Shown here: one piece after another, positions 53,499 through 61,533 of the stretch | Layout of the letters: each line of letters starts with the position of its first letter | Position numbering within the stretch: position 1 is the first letter of the stretch | NCBI GenBank assembly: GCA_028686135.1 | Contig: JAQUCP010000011.1 | Location: 27,365-91,364 of the forward strand | Direction of reading: 5' to 3' | DNA: 64,000 nucleotides | Source of the DNA: UBA12481 sp012523435 | GTDB taxonomy: Bacteria; Bacteroidota; Bacteroidia; Bacteroidales; UBA12481 | Translations under genes and position numbers: made by a program | The notes under the pieces: model-generated | Database searches by the model: none | Seen by the model: the letters and a program-made list of their open reading frames with translations, nothing else | What the model was told of the DNA's origin: nothing

Positions 53499-54827
53499 TT
53501 ATGATTTTTTGGGTAATCGTCCAATTCCGTAATAGGAAAATCCGTTCTCGGCCATTTCGTCTGGTTCGAAAATATTCCGCCCATCAAAAACCACGCTGTT
53601 TTTTAGCAGTTTTTCCATGATTCGGTAGCGGGGTACTCTAAACTCAGGCCATTCAGTCATTAGGATCAGGGCATCTGCATCGATTAAAGCTTCGTATGGG
53701 TCGTCGGCGTAGCGGATCTGATCCCCGATTCTCCGCTGGGTTTCTGTCATGGCAACCGGATCATACGCGGTGACCTGAGCTCCTGCCTCGCGAAGTTGTT
53801 GAATCAGGACCAGAGAGGGCGCTTCCCGCATATCATCAGTATTAGGTTTGAAAGCCAATCCCCAGATGGCGAATCGTAACCCTTTTAATTGATGGTTAAA
53901 ATGGGTGCTTATCTTGGTGAACATCCGCTTTTTCTGGTCATCATTTACTTCTTCCACGGCCTTAAGGACGCGGAGAGGGTATCCGTTTTGGGCGGCAGTC
54001 CGGATCAGAGCTTTGACATCTTTGGGGAAGCAACTACCGCCGTACCCAGCTCCAGGGTAAAGAAATTTGTTGCCGATACGGCTGTCGCTCCCAATGCCAA
54101 GTCGTACTTTATCGACATCAGCCCCCACGATTTCGCACAGGTTGGCTATATCGTTCATAAAGCTGATTCGGGTGGCTAGCATGGAGTTTGCGGCGTATTT
54201 GGTCATTTCGGCTGATGCAATATCCATAAAGATGATCGGGTGACCGTTTAAAACGAAGGGTTTGTAGAGCCTGTTCAAAGTTTTTTCAGCTCGCTCCGAA
54301 CTAATTCCACAGACGATCCGATCGGGTTTCAGGAAATCCTGAATGGCTGAGCCCTCTTTTAAGAATTCCGGGTTGGAGGCTACATCAAATTCAATATCAA
54401 TATTTCTGGCCAGTAACTCTTTTCTGACTGCTGCCTCCACTTTGGCGGCTGTCCCGATAGGAACGGTGCTTTTCGTCACGATCACCATGTAACGATCCAT
54501 CTGTCGACCAATACCAGCAGCTACCTCCAAAACATAACTAAGGTCAGCGCTTCCATCTTCATCCGGAGGAGTTCCAACTGCGATGAACACCGCATCAGCA
54601 TCTAAAAGACTTTCAGTCAAGCTGGTGGTGAAAAATAGCCGGTTCTTGGATACATTTCGCTGAATCATATCATCCAGCCCGGGTTCGTAAATTGGAGATT
54701 TACAGGCTTTTAGCAGACTGATCTTCTCCTGGTCAACATCTACGCAGGTAACGGTAACACCTGTTTCGGCAAAGCATGTGCCAGTAACAAGACCAACATA
54801 ACCTGTCCCAACAACAGAGATTTTCAT
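53499..54827 (-). CDS. ugd: UDP-glucose 6-dehydrogenase
   Basis: About 442 residues from ATG 54827 (MKISVVGTGYVGLVTGTCFA); an in-frame upstream start at 54851 only adds eight residues that cover the promoter element. It oxidises UDP-glucose twice to UDP-glucuronate with NAD+. Seen: NAD motif at the start, AVGTPPDEDGSADLSYV, NPEFLKEGSAI, the active-site Cys in GAGYGGSCFPKDV near residue 260, and GLAFKPNTDDMREAPS. First gene of the six-gene nucleotide-sugar operon. Confidence 0.96.
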   Translation of the reverse strand: MKISVVGTGYVGLVTGTCFAETGVTVTCVDVDQEKISLLKACKSPIYEPGLDDMIQRNVSKNRLFFTTSLTESLLDADAVFIAVGTPPDEDGSADLSYVLEVAAGIGRQMDRYMVIVTKSTVPIGTAAKVEAAVRKELLARNIDIEFDVASNPEFLKEGSAIQDFLKPDRIVCGISSERAEKTLNRLYKPFVLNGHPIIFMDIASAEMTKYAANSMLATRISFMNDIANLCEIVGADVDKVRLGIGSDSRIGNKFLYPGAGYGGSCFPKDVKALIRTAAQNGYPLRVLKAVEEVNDDQKKRMFTKISTHFNHQLKGLRFAIWGLAFKPNTDDMREAPSLVLIQQLREAGAQVTAYDPVAMTETQRRIGDQIRYADDPYEALIDADALILMTEWPEFRVPRYRIMEKLLKNSVVFDGRNIFEPDEMAENGFSYYGIGRLPKKS

Positions 54828-54848
54828 AAAAAAGAGATTACTAGGAAG

Positions 54849-54856
54849 CAAATATA
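54849..54856 (-). promoter_or_regulatory. TAnnTTTG promoter -7 element of the nucleotide-sugar operon
   Basis: The minus strand reads TATATTTG, an exact consensus match 21 bases before the ugd ATG at 54827. Confidence 0.5.
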
Positions 54857-54949
54857 CTAAACCTGACTATTTTTCTGATTTCGCTGGTTTCAATACCGAT
54901 TGCTGATTATTTAAGCTACTATCAGGTAACGACTTATTTGAAAAAATCT

Positions 54950-54957
54950 TACCTTTG
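54950..54957 (+). promoter_or_regulatory. TAnnTTTG promoter -7 element for rpsA
   Basis: TACCTTTG is an exact consensus match 55 bases before the rpsA ATG, with a TTTG at 54937-54940 upstream at a short spacing. The leader of about 50 bases is AT-rich and shows no clear Shine-Dalgarno, as is usual for this phylum. Confidence 0.5.
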
Positions 54958-55012
54958 CGCCCATATTTGATCAAAATAAAGTCTAACGCATTAGCTAATT
55001 GATTATTAACAA

Positions 55013-57325
55013 ATGTCAGAACAAGAAAAAAAACAAAACGAAGAAGAAATTACCCAGGTGGGTAATCAGGAATCTGAAAACACTGCTTCGACAGAAGAAA
55101 CCAAGGTTGAGGTATCAGCCGAGGAACCAACTATGGATGAACCGGTTGTCGACAATGAGGTCGATCTAACCGAAGTTGATGAGGAGATTGAGGAGAACGA
55201 AGAGCTTGAAGAAGAGGAAGAAGAAGAAGAGGAGGAAGAGGAGGAGGAAGAGGAGGAAGAGGAGGAAGAAGACGATGAGGATCTAAAGAAGCCGCTTTAC
55301 GCTGCCCGTTCGTTGACTGGGGATGAGTTTGACTGGGACAATTATGCTGCCAGTGATGATGGTTACTCTCCAGAGGAGCGTTCCCGCCTGGAAGCCATGT
55401 TTGACCAGACCTTGTCGGTCGTCGCTCCTAATGAAGTTATCGAAGGGACGGTTGTTTTCATGAACAAGCGGGAGGTAGTCGTCAACATCGGTTACAAATC
55501 CGAAGGTGTGGTCAGCCTTAACGAATTCCGGTATGATCCAGATCTGAAGCCGGGAGATAAGGTTGAGGTGTATGTTGAAACCCTTGAGGACAAGAACGGT
55601 CAACTGCTTCTGTCCCATAAAAAGGCCAGAGCCATGAGGTCCTGGGATCGGGTGAACGATGCCTTCGAAAAGTCAGAAATTATTAAAGGTTACATCAAAT
55701 GCCGCACAAAAGGCGGTATGATCGTGGATGTGTTTGGCATTGAAGCCTTCCTTCCTGGTTCTCAGATTGATGTGAAACCAATCCGTGACTATGATATTTT
55801 TGTTGGGAAGACCATGGAATTCAAAGTCGTTAAGATCAATCAGGAATTCAAAAACGTGGTAGTTTCCCATAAAGCGCTGATTGAAGCCGAACTGGAAATC
55901 CAGAAGCAGGAGATTATCTCCAAACTTGAAAAAGGGCAGGTGCTTGAAGGAACTGTTAAGAACATTACTTCTTACGGTGTATTTATCGACCTGGGTGGTG
56001 TTGATGGTCTGATCCATATCACTGACCTCTCATGGGGCCGCGTCAATCATCCGGAAGAGATTGTCGAATTGGACAGCAAAATCAATGTCGTAATTCTTGA
56101 TTTTGATGATCATAAGAAGCGTATCGCTCTTGGCCTCAAGCAATTAACTCCTCATCCATGGGATTCACTTGATGCAAACCTGAAGGTCGGGGATGTCGTT
56201 AAGGGTAAAGTCGTGGTGATGGCTGATTACGGTGCATTTGTTGAGGTAGTTGCTGGCGTTGAAGGTCTGATCCACGTTTCTGAAATGTCTTGGTCACAGC
56301 ACCTCCGCAGTGCTCAGGAATTTCTGAAAGTCGGTGATGAGATTGAAGCCGTGATTTTGACCTTGGATCGTGAGGAGCGCAAAATGTCGCTCGGCATGAA
56401 GCAGATGAAGCAGGATCCATGGTCTGATATTGAAGTAAGATATCCGGTAGGATCGGAACACACCGCTAAAGTTAGGAATTTCACTGGTTTCGGCGTATTT
56501 GTTGAGATTGAAGAGGGCGTTGATGGCCTGATTCATATCTCCGACCTGAGCTGGACCAAAAAGATCAAGCATCCGGCTGAATTCTGCACTATTGGTGATG
56601 AAATCCGTGTCGTAGTGCTGGAGATTGATAAAGAAAACCGTCGCTTGAGCTTAGGTCATAAGCAACTGGAAGAGAATCCGTGGGATGTATTTGAAACCCT
56701 GTTCACCGAAGGTTCTGTTCACGAAGGAACCATCACCAGTGTTTTCGACCGCGGTGCTGTGATTGCCTTGCCTTATGGAGTTGAAGGATTCGCTACTCCT
56801 CGCCATCTGACCAAAGAGGATGGTACACAAGCTCATGCCGATGAAAGACTGATGTTTAAGGTGATCGAGTTCAATAAGAGTGGACGCCGTATCATTTTGT
56901 CGCACAGTAGAATATTCGAAGATGAGAAGCGCGCCGAAGAGACTAGCGAGCGGAAATCCAAAGTGACGGTCGAAAAGAGTTCCAAGAAGATGCGTACTCC
57001 TATGGAGTCAACTACGCTTGGCGATATCTCAGAATTGGCTGCTTTGAAAGATCGGATGGAGGCTGCCGAAAAGGTTCAGTCGAAAAAGACCAAGAAAGCC
57101 GCTCCAATTGAGGAGAAAAAAGTGGTAGAAGATGAAAAACCTGTTGAAGATCAGGTGGTTATTGAGGAACCAGTAGTAGAAACCACTGCTCCGGAAACAG
57201 AGGAGCCAGTAGTGGAAACTACGGCTACCGAAACGGAAGAGACAGAAGCCACTGCTACTCCGAAAACTCGGAAGAAAAAGGAGCCAACACAGGAAAATGA
57301 TGATTCTGCAGAGAAGGAGGCTTAA
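55013..57325 (+). CDS. rpsA: 30S ribosomal protein S1 with acidic N-terminal and low-complexity C-terminal extensions
   Basis: A 770-residue S1 protein that helps mRNA bind the 30S subunit. Six S1 domains span about 140-625; domains 3-5 are the best conserved (TSYGVFIDLGGVDGLIHITDLSW, ADYGAFVEV, TGFGVFVEIEEGVDGLIHISD). The first 100 residues are strongly acidic and include 21 consecutive glutamates (codons 55208-55270). The C-terminal 130 residues are Lys/Glu/Thr-rich with a near repeat EEPVVETTA. Acidic N-terminal tails are known from Bacteroidota S1 proteins, but this one is long. The gene is followed six bases later by rnz; a strong terminator-like hairpin lies inside rnz. Confidence 0.95.
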   Translation: MSEQEKKQNEEEITQVGNQESENTASTEETKVEVSAEEPTMDEPVVDNEVDLTEVDEEIEENEELEEEEEEEEEEEEEEEEEEEEEDDEDLKKPLYAARSLTGDEFDWDNYAASDDGYSPEERSRLEAMFDQTLSVVAPNEVIEGTVVFMNKREVVVNIGYKSEGVVSLNEFRYDPDLKPGDKVEVYVETLEDKNGQLLLSHKKARAMRSWDRVNDAFEKSEIIKGYIKCRTKGGMIVDVFGIEAFLPGSQIDVKPIRDYDIFVGKTMEFKVVKINQEFKNVVVSHKALIEAELEIQKQEIISKLEKGQVLEGTVKNITSYGVFIDLGGVDGLIHITDLSWGRVNHPEEIVELDSKINVVILDFDDHKKRIALGLKQLTPHPWDSLDANLKVGDVVKGKVVVMADYGAFVEVVAGVEGLIHVSEMSWSQHLRSAQEFLKVGDEIEAVILTLDREERKMSLGMKQMKQDPWSDIEVRYPVGSEHTAKVRNFTGFGVFVEIEEGVDGLIHISDLSWTKKIKHPAEFCTIGDEIRVVVLEIDKENRRLSLGHKQLEENPWDVFETLFTEGSVHEGTITSVFDRGAVIALPYGVEGFATPRHLTKEDGTQAHADERLMFKVIEFNKSGRRIILSHSRIFEDEKRAEETSERKSKVTVEKSSKKMRTPMESTTLGDISELAALKDRMEAAEKVQSKKTKKAAPIEEKKVVEDEKPVEDQVVIEEPVVETTAPETEEPVVETTATETEETEATATPKTRKKKEPTQENDDSAEKEA
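57314..57320 (+). promoter_or_regulatory. Shine-Dalgarno-like sequence before rnz
   Basis: AAGGAGG lies 10 bases before the rnz ATG, inside the last codons of rpsA. Strong Shine-Dalgarno sites are rare in Bacteroidota, and it may simply reflect the Lys-Glu codons, but its spacing supports ATG 57331 as the start. Confidence 0.4.
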
Positions 57326-57330
57326 CCCGG

Positions 57331-58128
57331 ATGGCTTTTTCCCTGACAATACTGGGGAGTAGTTCCGGAGTGCCTACTGCAGGCAGAAATACGACCGCTC
57401 ATGTGCTCAATGTACATGAGCGGTTTTTTTTGATCGACTGTGGAGAGGGAACTCAGATCCAGTTTAGGCGTTTCCGGATTCGTTTCGGGAAGGTTAATCA
57501 CATTTTTATCACGCACCTACACAGTGATCATTATATTGGCCTGTTTGGACTTCTATCTACCATGAGTATGATTGGGAGGAAAACGCAGCTTCACCTGTTT
57601 GCTCCGGCCCGCCTGGAGCAAATCTTGGAGAGTCACTATTCGTTAGTATCCGACCGCCCGCTTTTCCCCATCGTGTTTCATCCCCTGGATTCTGCTGGTC
57701 CAACCATGATCCATGCCGACGCCCACGTCGAGGTCACCTCCTTCCCAACCCGCCACCGGATTCCGGCCTGGGGGTTCCTGTTCAGGGAGAAATTTCGCCC
57801 TGGAAATAATAGAGCTCTGCAACCCCGAAGTTTCGCCCATTGTGCCGACGGCCTTTTTAATCCATCACTAGCTGACATTCTCAGAGGGGTGAACTTGCTG
57901 TACCATGAGGCAACCTATCTGCATGATAAGCTCGAAAGAGCCCGCTCAACCGGCCATTCAACTGCCCTACAGGCTGGAGAGATGGCCCGGATATCAAATG
58001 TCCAACAGTTGGTGATTGGACACTTCTCAGCCCGCTATAAGGATGTAACCCCACTGCTTGATCAGGCGAAATCAGTTTTTGAGAATACTTCTGCAGCCTA
58101 TGATGGCCTGACAATCCAAATCGACTAA
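57331..58128 (+). CDS. rnz: Ribonuclease Z, shortened
   Basis: A 265-residue metallo-beta-lactamase-fold endonuclease that matures tRNA 3' ends. Seen: LGSSSGVPT, FLIDCGEGTQIQ, the metal motif THLHSDHYIG near residue 65, TRHRIPAWGFLF, CADG (metal Asp), HEATY and the C-terminal GHFSARYKD. Usual length is about 300-310. About 40 residues are missing between WGFLFREK and HCADG, where relatives have a longer loop with a second conserved stretch. All metal ligands appear kept. It follows rpsA by five bases and precedes guaA by nine. Its codons 22-34 contain a terminator-like hairpin. Confidence 0.9.
   Translation: MAFSLTILGSSSGVPTAGRNTTAHVLNVHERFFLIDCGEGTQIQFRRFRIRFGKVNHIFITHLHSDHYIGLFGLLSTMSMIGRKTQLHLFAPARLEQILESHYSLVSDRPLFPIVFHPLDSAGPTMIHADAHVEVTSFPTRHRIPAWGFLFREKFRPGNNRALQPRSFAHCADGLFNPSLADILRGVNLLYHEATYLHDKLERARSTGHSTALQAGEMARISNVQQLVIGHFSARYKDVTPLLDQAKSVFENTSAAYDGLTIQID
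57394..57431 (+). terminator. Intragenic terminator-like hairpin in rnz
   Basis: A perfect 11-base stem (ACCGCTCATGT, 57394-57404, with ACATGAGCGGT, 57414-57424) and 9-base loop is followed by a run of eight T (57424-57431). This is a textbook intrinsic terminator, yet it lies within the rnz coding sequence, 69 bases after the rpsA stop. It probably ends most rpsA transcripts, leaving read-through for rnz-guaA. Function inferred from structure. Confidence 0.75.
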
Positions 58129-58137
58129 TTTTACCCC

Positions 58138-59306
58138 ATGGAAGAATCAATTCTGATCCTGGATTTTGGGTCGCAATATACCCAATTGATTGCCAGGAAG
58201 ATACGAGAGTTAAATGTCTATTGCGAGATCGTTCCCTTCAATCGTGTGAAGACCCCGGGCCCCGGAGTCAAAGGAGTAATCCTGTCGGGAAGCCCCTATT
58301 CGGTCAGAGATGCCCAGGCACCAGTACCTAACCTTTCGGCCATCAAAGGAAATTTTCCGTTACTTGGAATTTGCTACGGTGCTCAGTTTCTGGCGCAAGC
58401 TTTCGGTGGTGAGGTTTTGCCATCAAAACACCGGGAATATGGACGTTCCAATCTCACCTTTATCGATCATGAAGATCCTCTTTTCCATGGCCTTTCAATT
58501 AATACCCAGGTCTGGATGTCACACGGGGATACCATATCAAAAGTGCCTGATAGTTATAGGATTACAGCCAGTACACCCGATGTGGCCATCGGAGGATTCC
58601 GGATTGCCGGTGAACCAACTTATGGCATCCAGTTTCATCCCGAAGTGTATCACACTTTTGAGGGGAAAGACCTACTCCGAAATTTTGTGGTGGATATCTG
58701 TGGATGCAGTCAGAACTGGACTCCTGACAGCTTCATTGAGTCGTCAGTAAATCACCTCAGGGATATCATCGGCAATGATCAGGTGGTTCTGGGGCTTTCT
58801 GGTGGGGTCGATTCGACCGTGGCCGGTATCCTGTTGCACCGGGCCATTGGTGATCAACTGACCGCCCTATTCATTGATAACGGGTTACTCCGGAAGAATG
58901 AATTTGAAAATGTTTTAGAATCATATAAACATCTGGGTCTGAATGTAATTGGTGTTAGAGCAGGCGATCAATTCCTCCAGGGACTGGCCGGCTTGACCGA
59001 TCCGGAACAGAAGCGCAAAGCGATCGGTCGCATTTTTATCGATGTTTTTAACCAAGAGGCTGAAAAGCTGACCGACATTCGTTGGCTGGCGCAGGGAACA
59101 ATCTATCCGGATGTCATCGAATCGGTTTCCGTTAACGGACCATCAGCGACGATCAAATCGCATCATAATGTGGGTGGTCTGCCGGAAAAGATGCACCTGA
59201 AAATTGTTGAACCGTTGAAGCTGCTGTTCAAGGATGAGGTGCGTCGGGTCGGAGAGGCCCTCCATATCCCCGACAGGATCCTAAAAAGACATCCATTTCC
59301 TGGGCC
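58138..59306 (+). CDS. guaA: GMP synthase (glutamine-hydrolysing), 3' part missing in assembly gap
   Basis: The first 389 residues of GMP synthase, which amidates XMP to GMP. The glutaminase domain (ILDFGSQYTQLIARK, nucleophile in LLGICYGAQFLAQAF, HPEVYHT) is followed by the ATP-pyrophosphatase domain (VLGLSGGVDSTV near residue 220) and the start of the dimerisation domain (KLLFKDEVRRVGEAL, RHPFPGP). About 120-130 C-terminal residues should follow but fall in the N run. The frame appears to continue past the gap but there encodes PnuC, so any single 561-residue product is an artefact. Nine bases after rnz. Confidence 0.95.
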
Positions 59307-59406
59307 NNNNNNNNNNNNNNNNNNNNNNNNNNNNNNNNNNNNNNNNNNNNNNNNNNNNNNNNNNNNNNNNNNNNNNNNNNNNNNNNNNNNNNNNNNNNNN
59401 NNNNNN
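59307..59406. other. Assembly gap (100 N)
   Basis: Exactly 100 unknown bases between the guaA 5' part and the pnuC 3' part. The missing coding sequence of both genes should exceed 500 bases, so the true gap is much longer than drawn. Confidence 0.98.
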
Positions 59407-59823
59407 CTGCAGGGCTATTATATGTTTATCAGTGTTTATGGTTGGATGCTCTGGTCGAGAGGAAGCCAGACCGAAACAACCGGAAAAGCCCTGAAAGTTA
59501 CTCGGTTAACCTGGCGTAATGGGTTGATTCTGATGCTGGTTTGGGTTCTTCTTCTTTTAGTAATTTATTTGATATTGAGATATTTAACTGATTCGACCAT
59601 TCCTTTTTGGGATGCACTTACCACTTCTGGTGGCATTGTGGCTACCTGGATGTTGGCTAGAAAAATCCTGGAAAACTGGGTGTTGTGGATTTTTGTTGAT
59701 ACCGTCTCCATCATTCTGTATCTTTCGAAAGGGCTCTATCCAACTACGCTCCTTTTTACTGTTTACGTGGTAATGGCGGTGGTTGGGATCAGGGAATGGA
59801 GGAAAAGTATGAAAGAGACATGA
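59407..59823 (+). CDS. pnuC: Nicotinamide riboside/related vitamin transporter PnuC, 5' part missing
   Basis: The C-terminal 138 residues of a PnuC transporter, an inner-membrane facilitator for nicotinamide riboside. Membrane helices are visible (GLILMLVWVLLLLVIYLIL and LWIFVDTVSIILYLSKGLY), with the family signature YGWMLWSRG at the start and ILENWVLWIFVD. The start lies in the N run. The stop overlaps the ATG of the kinase gene (ATGA), coupling transport with phosphorylation. Because the 5' end is lost, an upstream riboswitch, which could show whether it carries thiamine instead, cannot be examined. Confidence 0.9.
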   Translation: MQGYYMFISVYGWMLWSRGSQTETTGKALKVTRLTWRNGLILMLVWVLLLLVIYLILRYLTDSTIPFWDALTTSGGIVATWMLARKILENWVLWIFVDTVSIILYLSKGLYPTTLLFTVYVVMAVVGIREWRKSMKET

Positions 59824-60329
59824 ACCACCGATTTTTTGTCACCGGAGCTGAATCCACGGGAAAAAGTACGTTGACTAGCGCTTTAGCAAACCATTTCTCA
59901 GTCAGAGGAGTTCCGGAGTTTGCCCGGGATTATCTGGAGCAACTCAACCGTCCTTATACCTACCAGGATGTGGAAAAGATTGCACAGGTTCAACTCTCCC
60001 TGATTCGCCAATATCAGGAAGAACCGCTCATCTTTTTTGATACCTGCCTGATCAATCTTAAGGTCTGGTTCAGAGAAGTTTATCAGCAGATTCCTGCGTG
60101 GCTTGAGGAGGCTATCCCAATAGATGGCCAGGGTACGTATATTCTTTGTGAACCAGATCTTCCATGGGAGTTTGACCGGCTCAGGGAGAATCCCCACCGG
60201 CGAGAGTATCTGACGCTCGAATATGAAAAAGAGATTGAATTTGCAGGATTTGACTATTTTCGGGTCAGCGGAACGGGCGAACAACGCCTGATCCTGGCAT
60301 TAGATGGAGTTCGGACGAGGTTGAGGTAA
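59820..60329 (+). CDS. NadR-type ribosylnicotinamide kinase (AAA-family ATPase)
   Basis: About 169 residues from ATG 59820, which overlaps the pnuC stop; an in-frame ATG at 59796 is less likely. It starts MNHRFFVTGAESTGKST with a P-loop and matches the kinase domain of NadR, with GVPEFARDYLE, FFDTCLINLKVW and CEPDLPWEFDRLRENP. It phosphorylates nicotinamide riboside to NMN, trapping the substrate brought in by PnuC. The adenylyltransferase half of full-length NadR is absent. Confidence 0.88.
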   Translation: MNHRFFVTGAESTGKSTLTSALANHFSVRGVPEFARDYLEQLNRPYTYQDVEKIAQVQLSLIRQYQEEPLIFFDTCLINLKVWFREVYQQIPAWLEEAIPIDGQGTYILCEPDLPWEFDRLRENPHRREYLTLEYEKEIEFAGFDYFRVSGTGEQRLILALDGVRTRLR

Positions 60330-60348
60330 TTATTTAACACTATTGAGG

Positions 60349-61533
60349 ATGGAAGAGATGCTGGAGAAGCGTTTTTATATGGTAGCCAAGACATTTCAGG
60401 GCTTAGAAGAGGTTCTGGCTTTGGAAATCAGAGAACTTGGCGTACAGGATATCCAAATTCTAAATCGGGCAGTCCGGTTTGAGGGCGACCTGAAAACACT
60501 TTACGCTGCAAATTATCGTTTACGGACCGCCCTGAAAGTCCTGGTGGAGGTCGACGCATTTACTGCAAAGAACGATTTTGACCTCTACAACGGAATCCAA
60601 AAGATCGATTGGACACGTTACCTCGAACCCAGCATGTCCATAGCTGTAGAGTGTGTCCTGAGCTCTGATTATTTCTCCCATAGCCAGTTTATTGCTCAAC
60701 GAACAAAAGACGCCGTTGTCGATCAGTTCCGCGACCGATTCCGGAAGCGTCCCAATGTTGACCGGGAAAACCCTGATCTGAGGATCTCCTTACACATCCA
60801 GGATGCCAAGGTTAATGTACTCCTCGACAGCTCCGGGGCTAGTCTTCACAAGAGAGGATACCGTTCGGCGCTTCACATGGCACCGGTTAATGAGGTGTTG
60901 GCTGCTGGACTCCTGATGTTAGCGGGATGGAAGGGTAAAGGGAATCTGGTTGACCCCATGTGTGGTTCTGGCACTTTCTTGATTGAAGGAGCTCTGATTG
61001 CCTATCAGATCCCCCCTGGAATGTTCCGGAAATCTTTTGGATTCGAAAGATGGATGAACTATGATGAGGATCTTTTTACGGATGTGGCCGAAAGCTGTGA
61101 TGAAAACGGAGCCTTTAATCACAAAATCATCGGATCGGATAAGTCAGGAAAATCACTCCTCCTAGCACGCGATGGCCTGCATCGGGCTTTCCTTGATAAA
61201 AAAGTTGAGTTGGTACAGTCTCCGATCGAGGAGTTTGTTCCCCCCACTGGTGGTGGTATCGCGATCATGAACCCTCCCTACAACGAACGCCTGAAAATTG
61301 AAAATCTCACCGGTCTTTACCGAACCATCGGCGACCGCCTGAAACAACATTACAGTGGATATCAGGCCTGGATCTTTTCTGGAAATCCAGATGCCATGAA
61401 GGCTGTCGGACTCCACCCGACAAAACGAATACCGTTGCTCAATGGTTCAATTGAATGTAGTTTCCGGCGCTATGATGTGTATGCCGGCAGCCGGAAAGTA
61501 AAATATCAAACACGAAATAATTCATCAAGATGA
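60349..61533 (+). CDS. THUMP-domain RNA methyltransferase (RlmL N-terminal/TrmN-like)
   Basis: About 394 residues from ATG 60349 (ATG 60358 is also possible). An N-terminal ferredoxin-like and THUMP region (MVAKTFQGLEEVLALEIREL through LHIQDAKVNVLLDSSG) binds structured RNA. The Rossmann methyltransferase domain begins NLVDPMCGSGTFLIEGAL near residue 203, with the N2-guanine motif NPPYNERL near 308. The closest functional class is the 23S rRNA guanine-2445 or tRNA guanine N2-methyltransferases. It ends in an ATGA overlap with the S9 peptidase gene. Confidence 0.9.
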   Translation: MEEMLEKRFYMVAKTFQGLEEVLALEIRELGVQDIQILNRAVRFEGDLKTLYAANYRLRTALKVLVEVDAFTAKNDFDLYNGIQKIDWTRYLEPSMSIAVECVLSSDYFSHSQFIAQRTKDAVVDQFRDRFRKRPNVDRENPDLRISLHIQDAKVNVLLDSSGASLHKRGYRSALHMAPVNEVLAAGLLMLAGWKGKGNLVDPMCGSGTFLIEGALIAYQIPPGMFRKSFGFERWMNYDEDLFTDVAESCDENGAFNHKIIGSDKSGKSLLLARDGLHRAFLDKKVELVQSPIEEFVPPTGGGIAIMNPPYNERLKIENLTGLYRTIGDRLKQHYSGYQAWIFSGNPDAMKAVGLHPTKRIPLLNGSIECSFRRYDVYAGSRKVKYQTRNNSSR

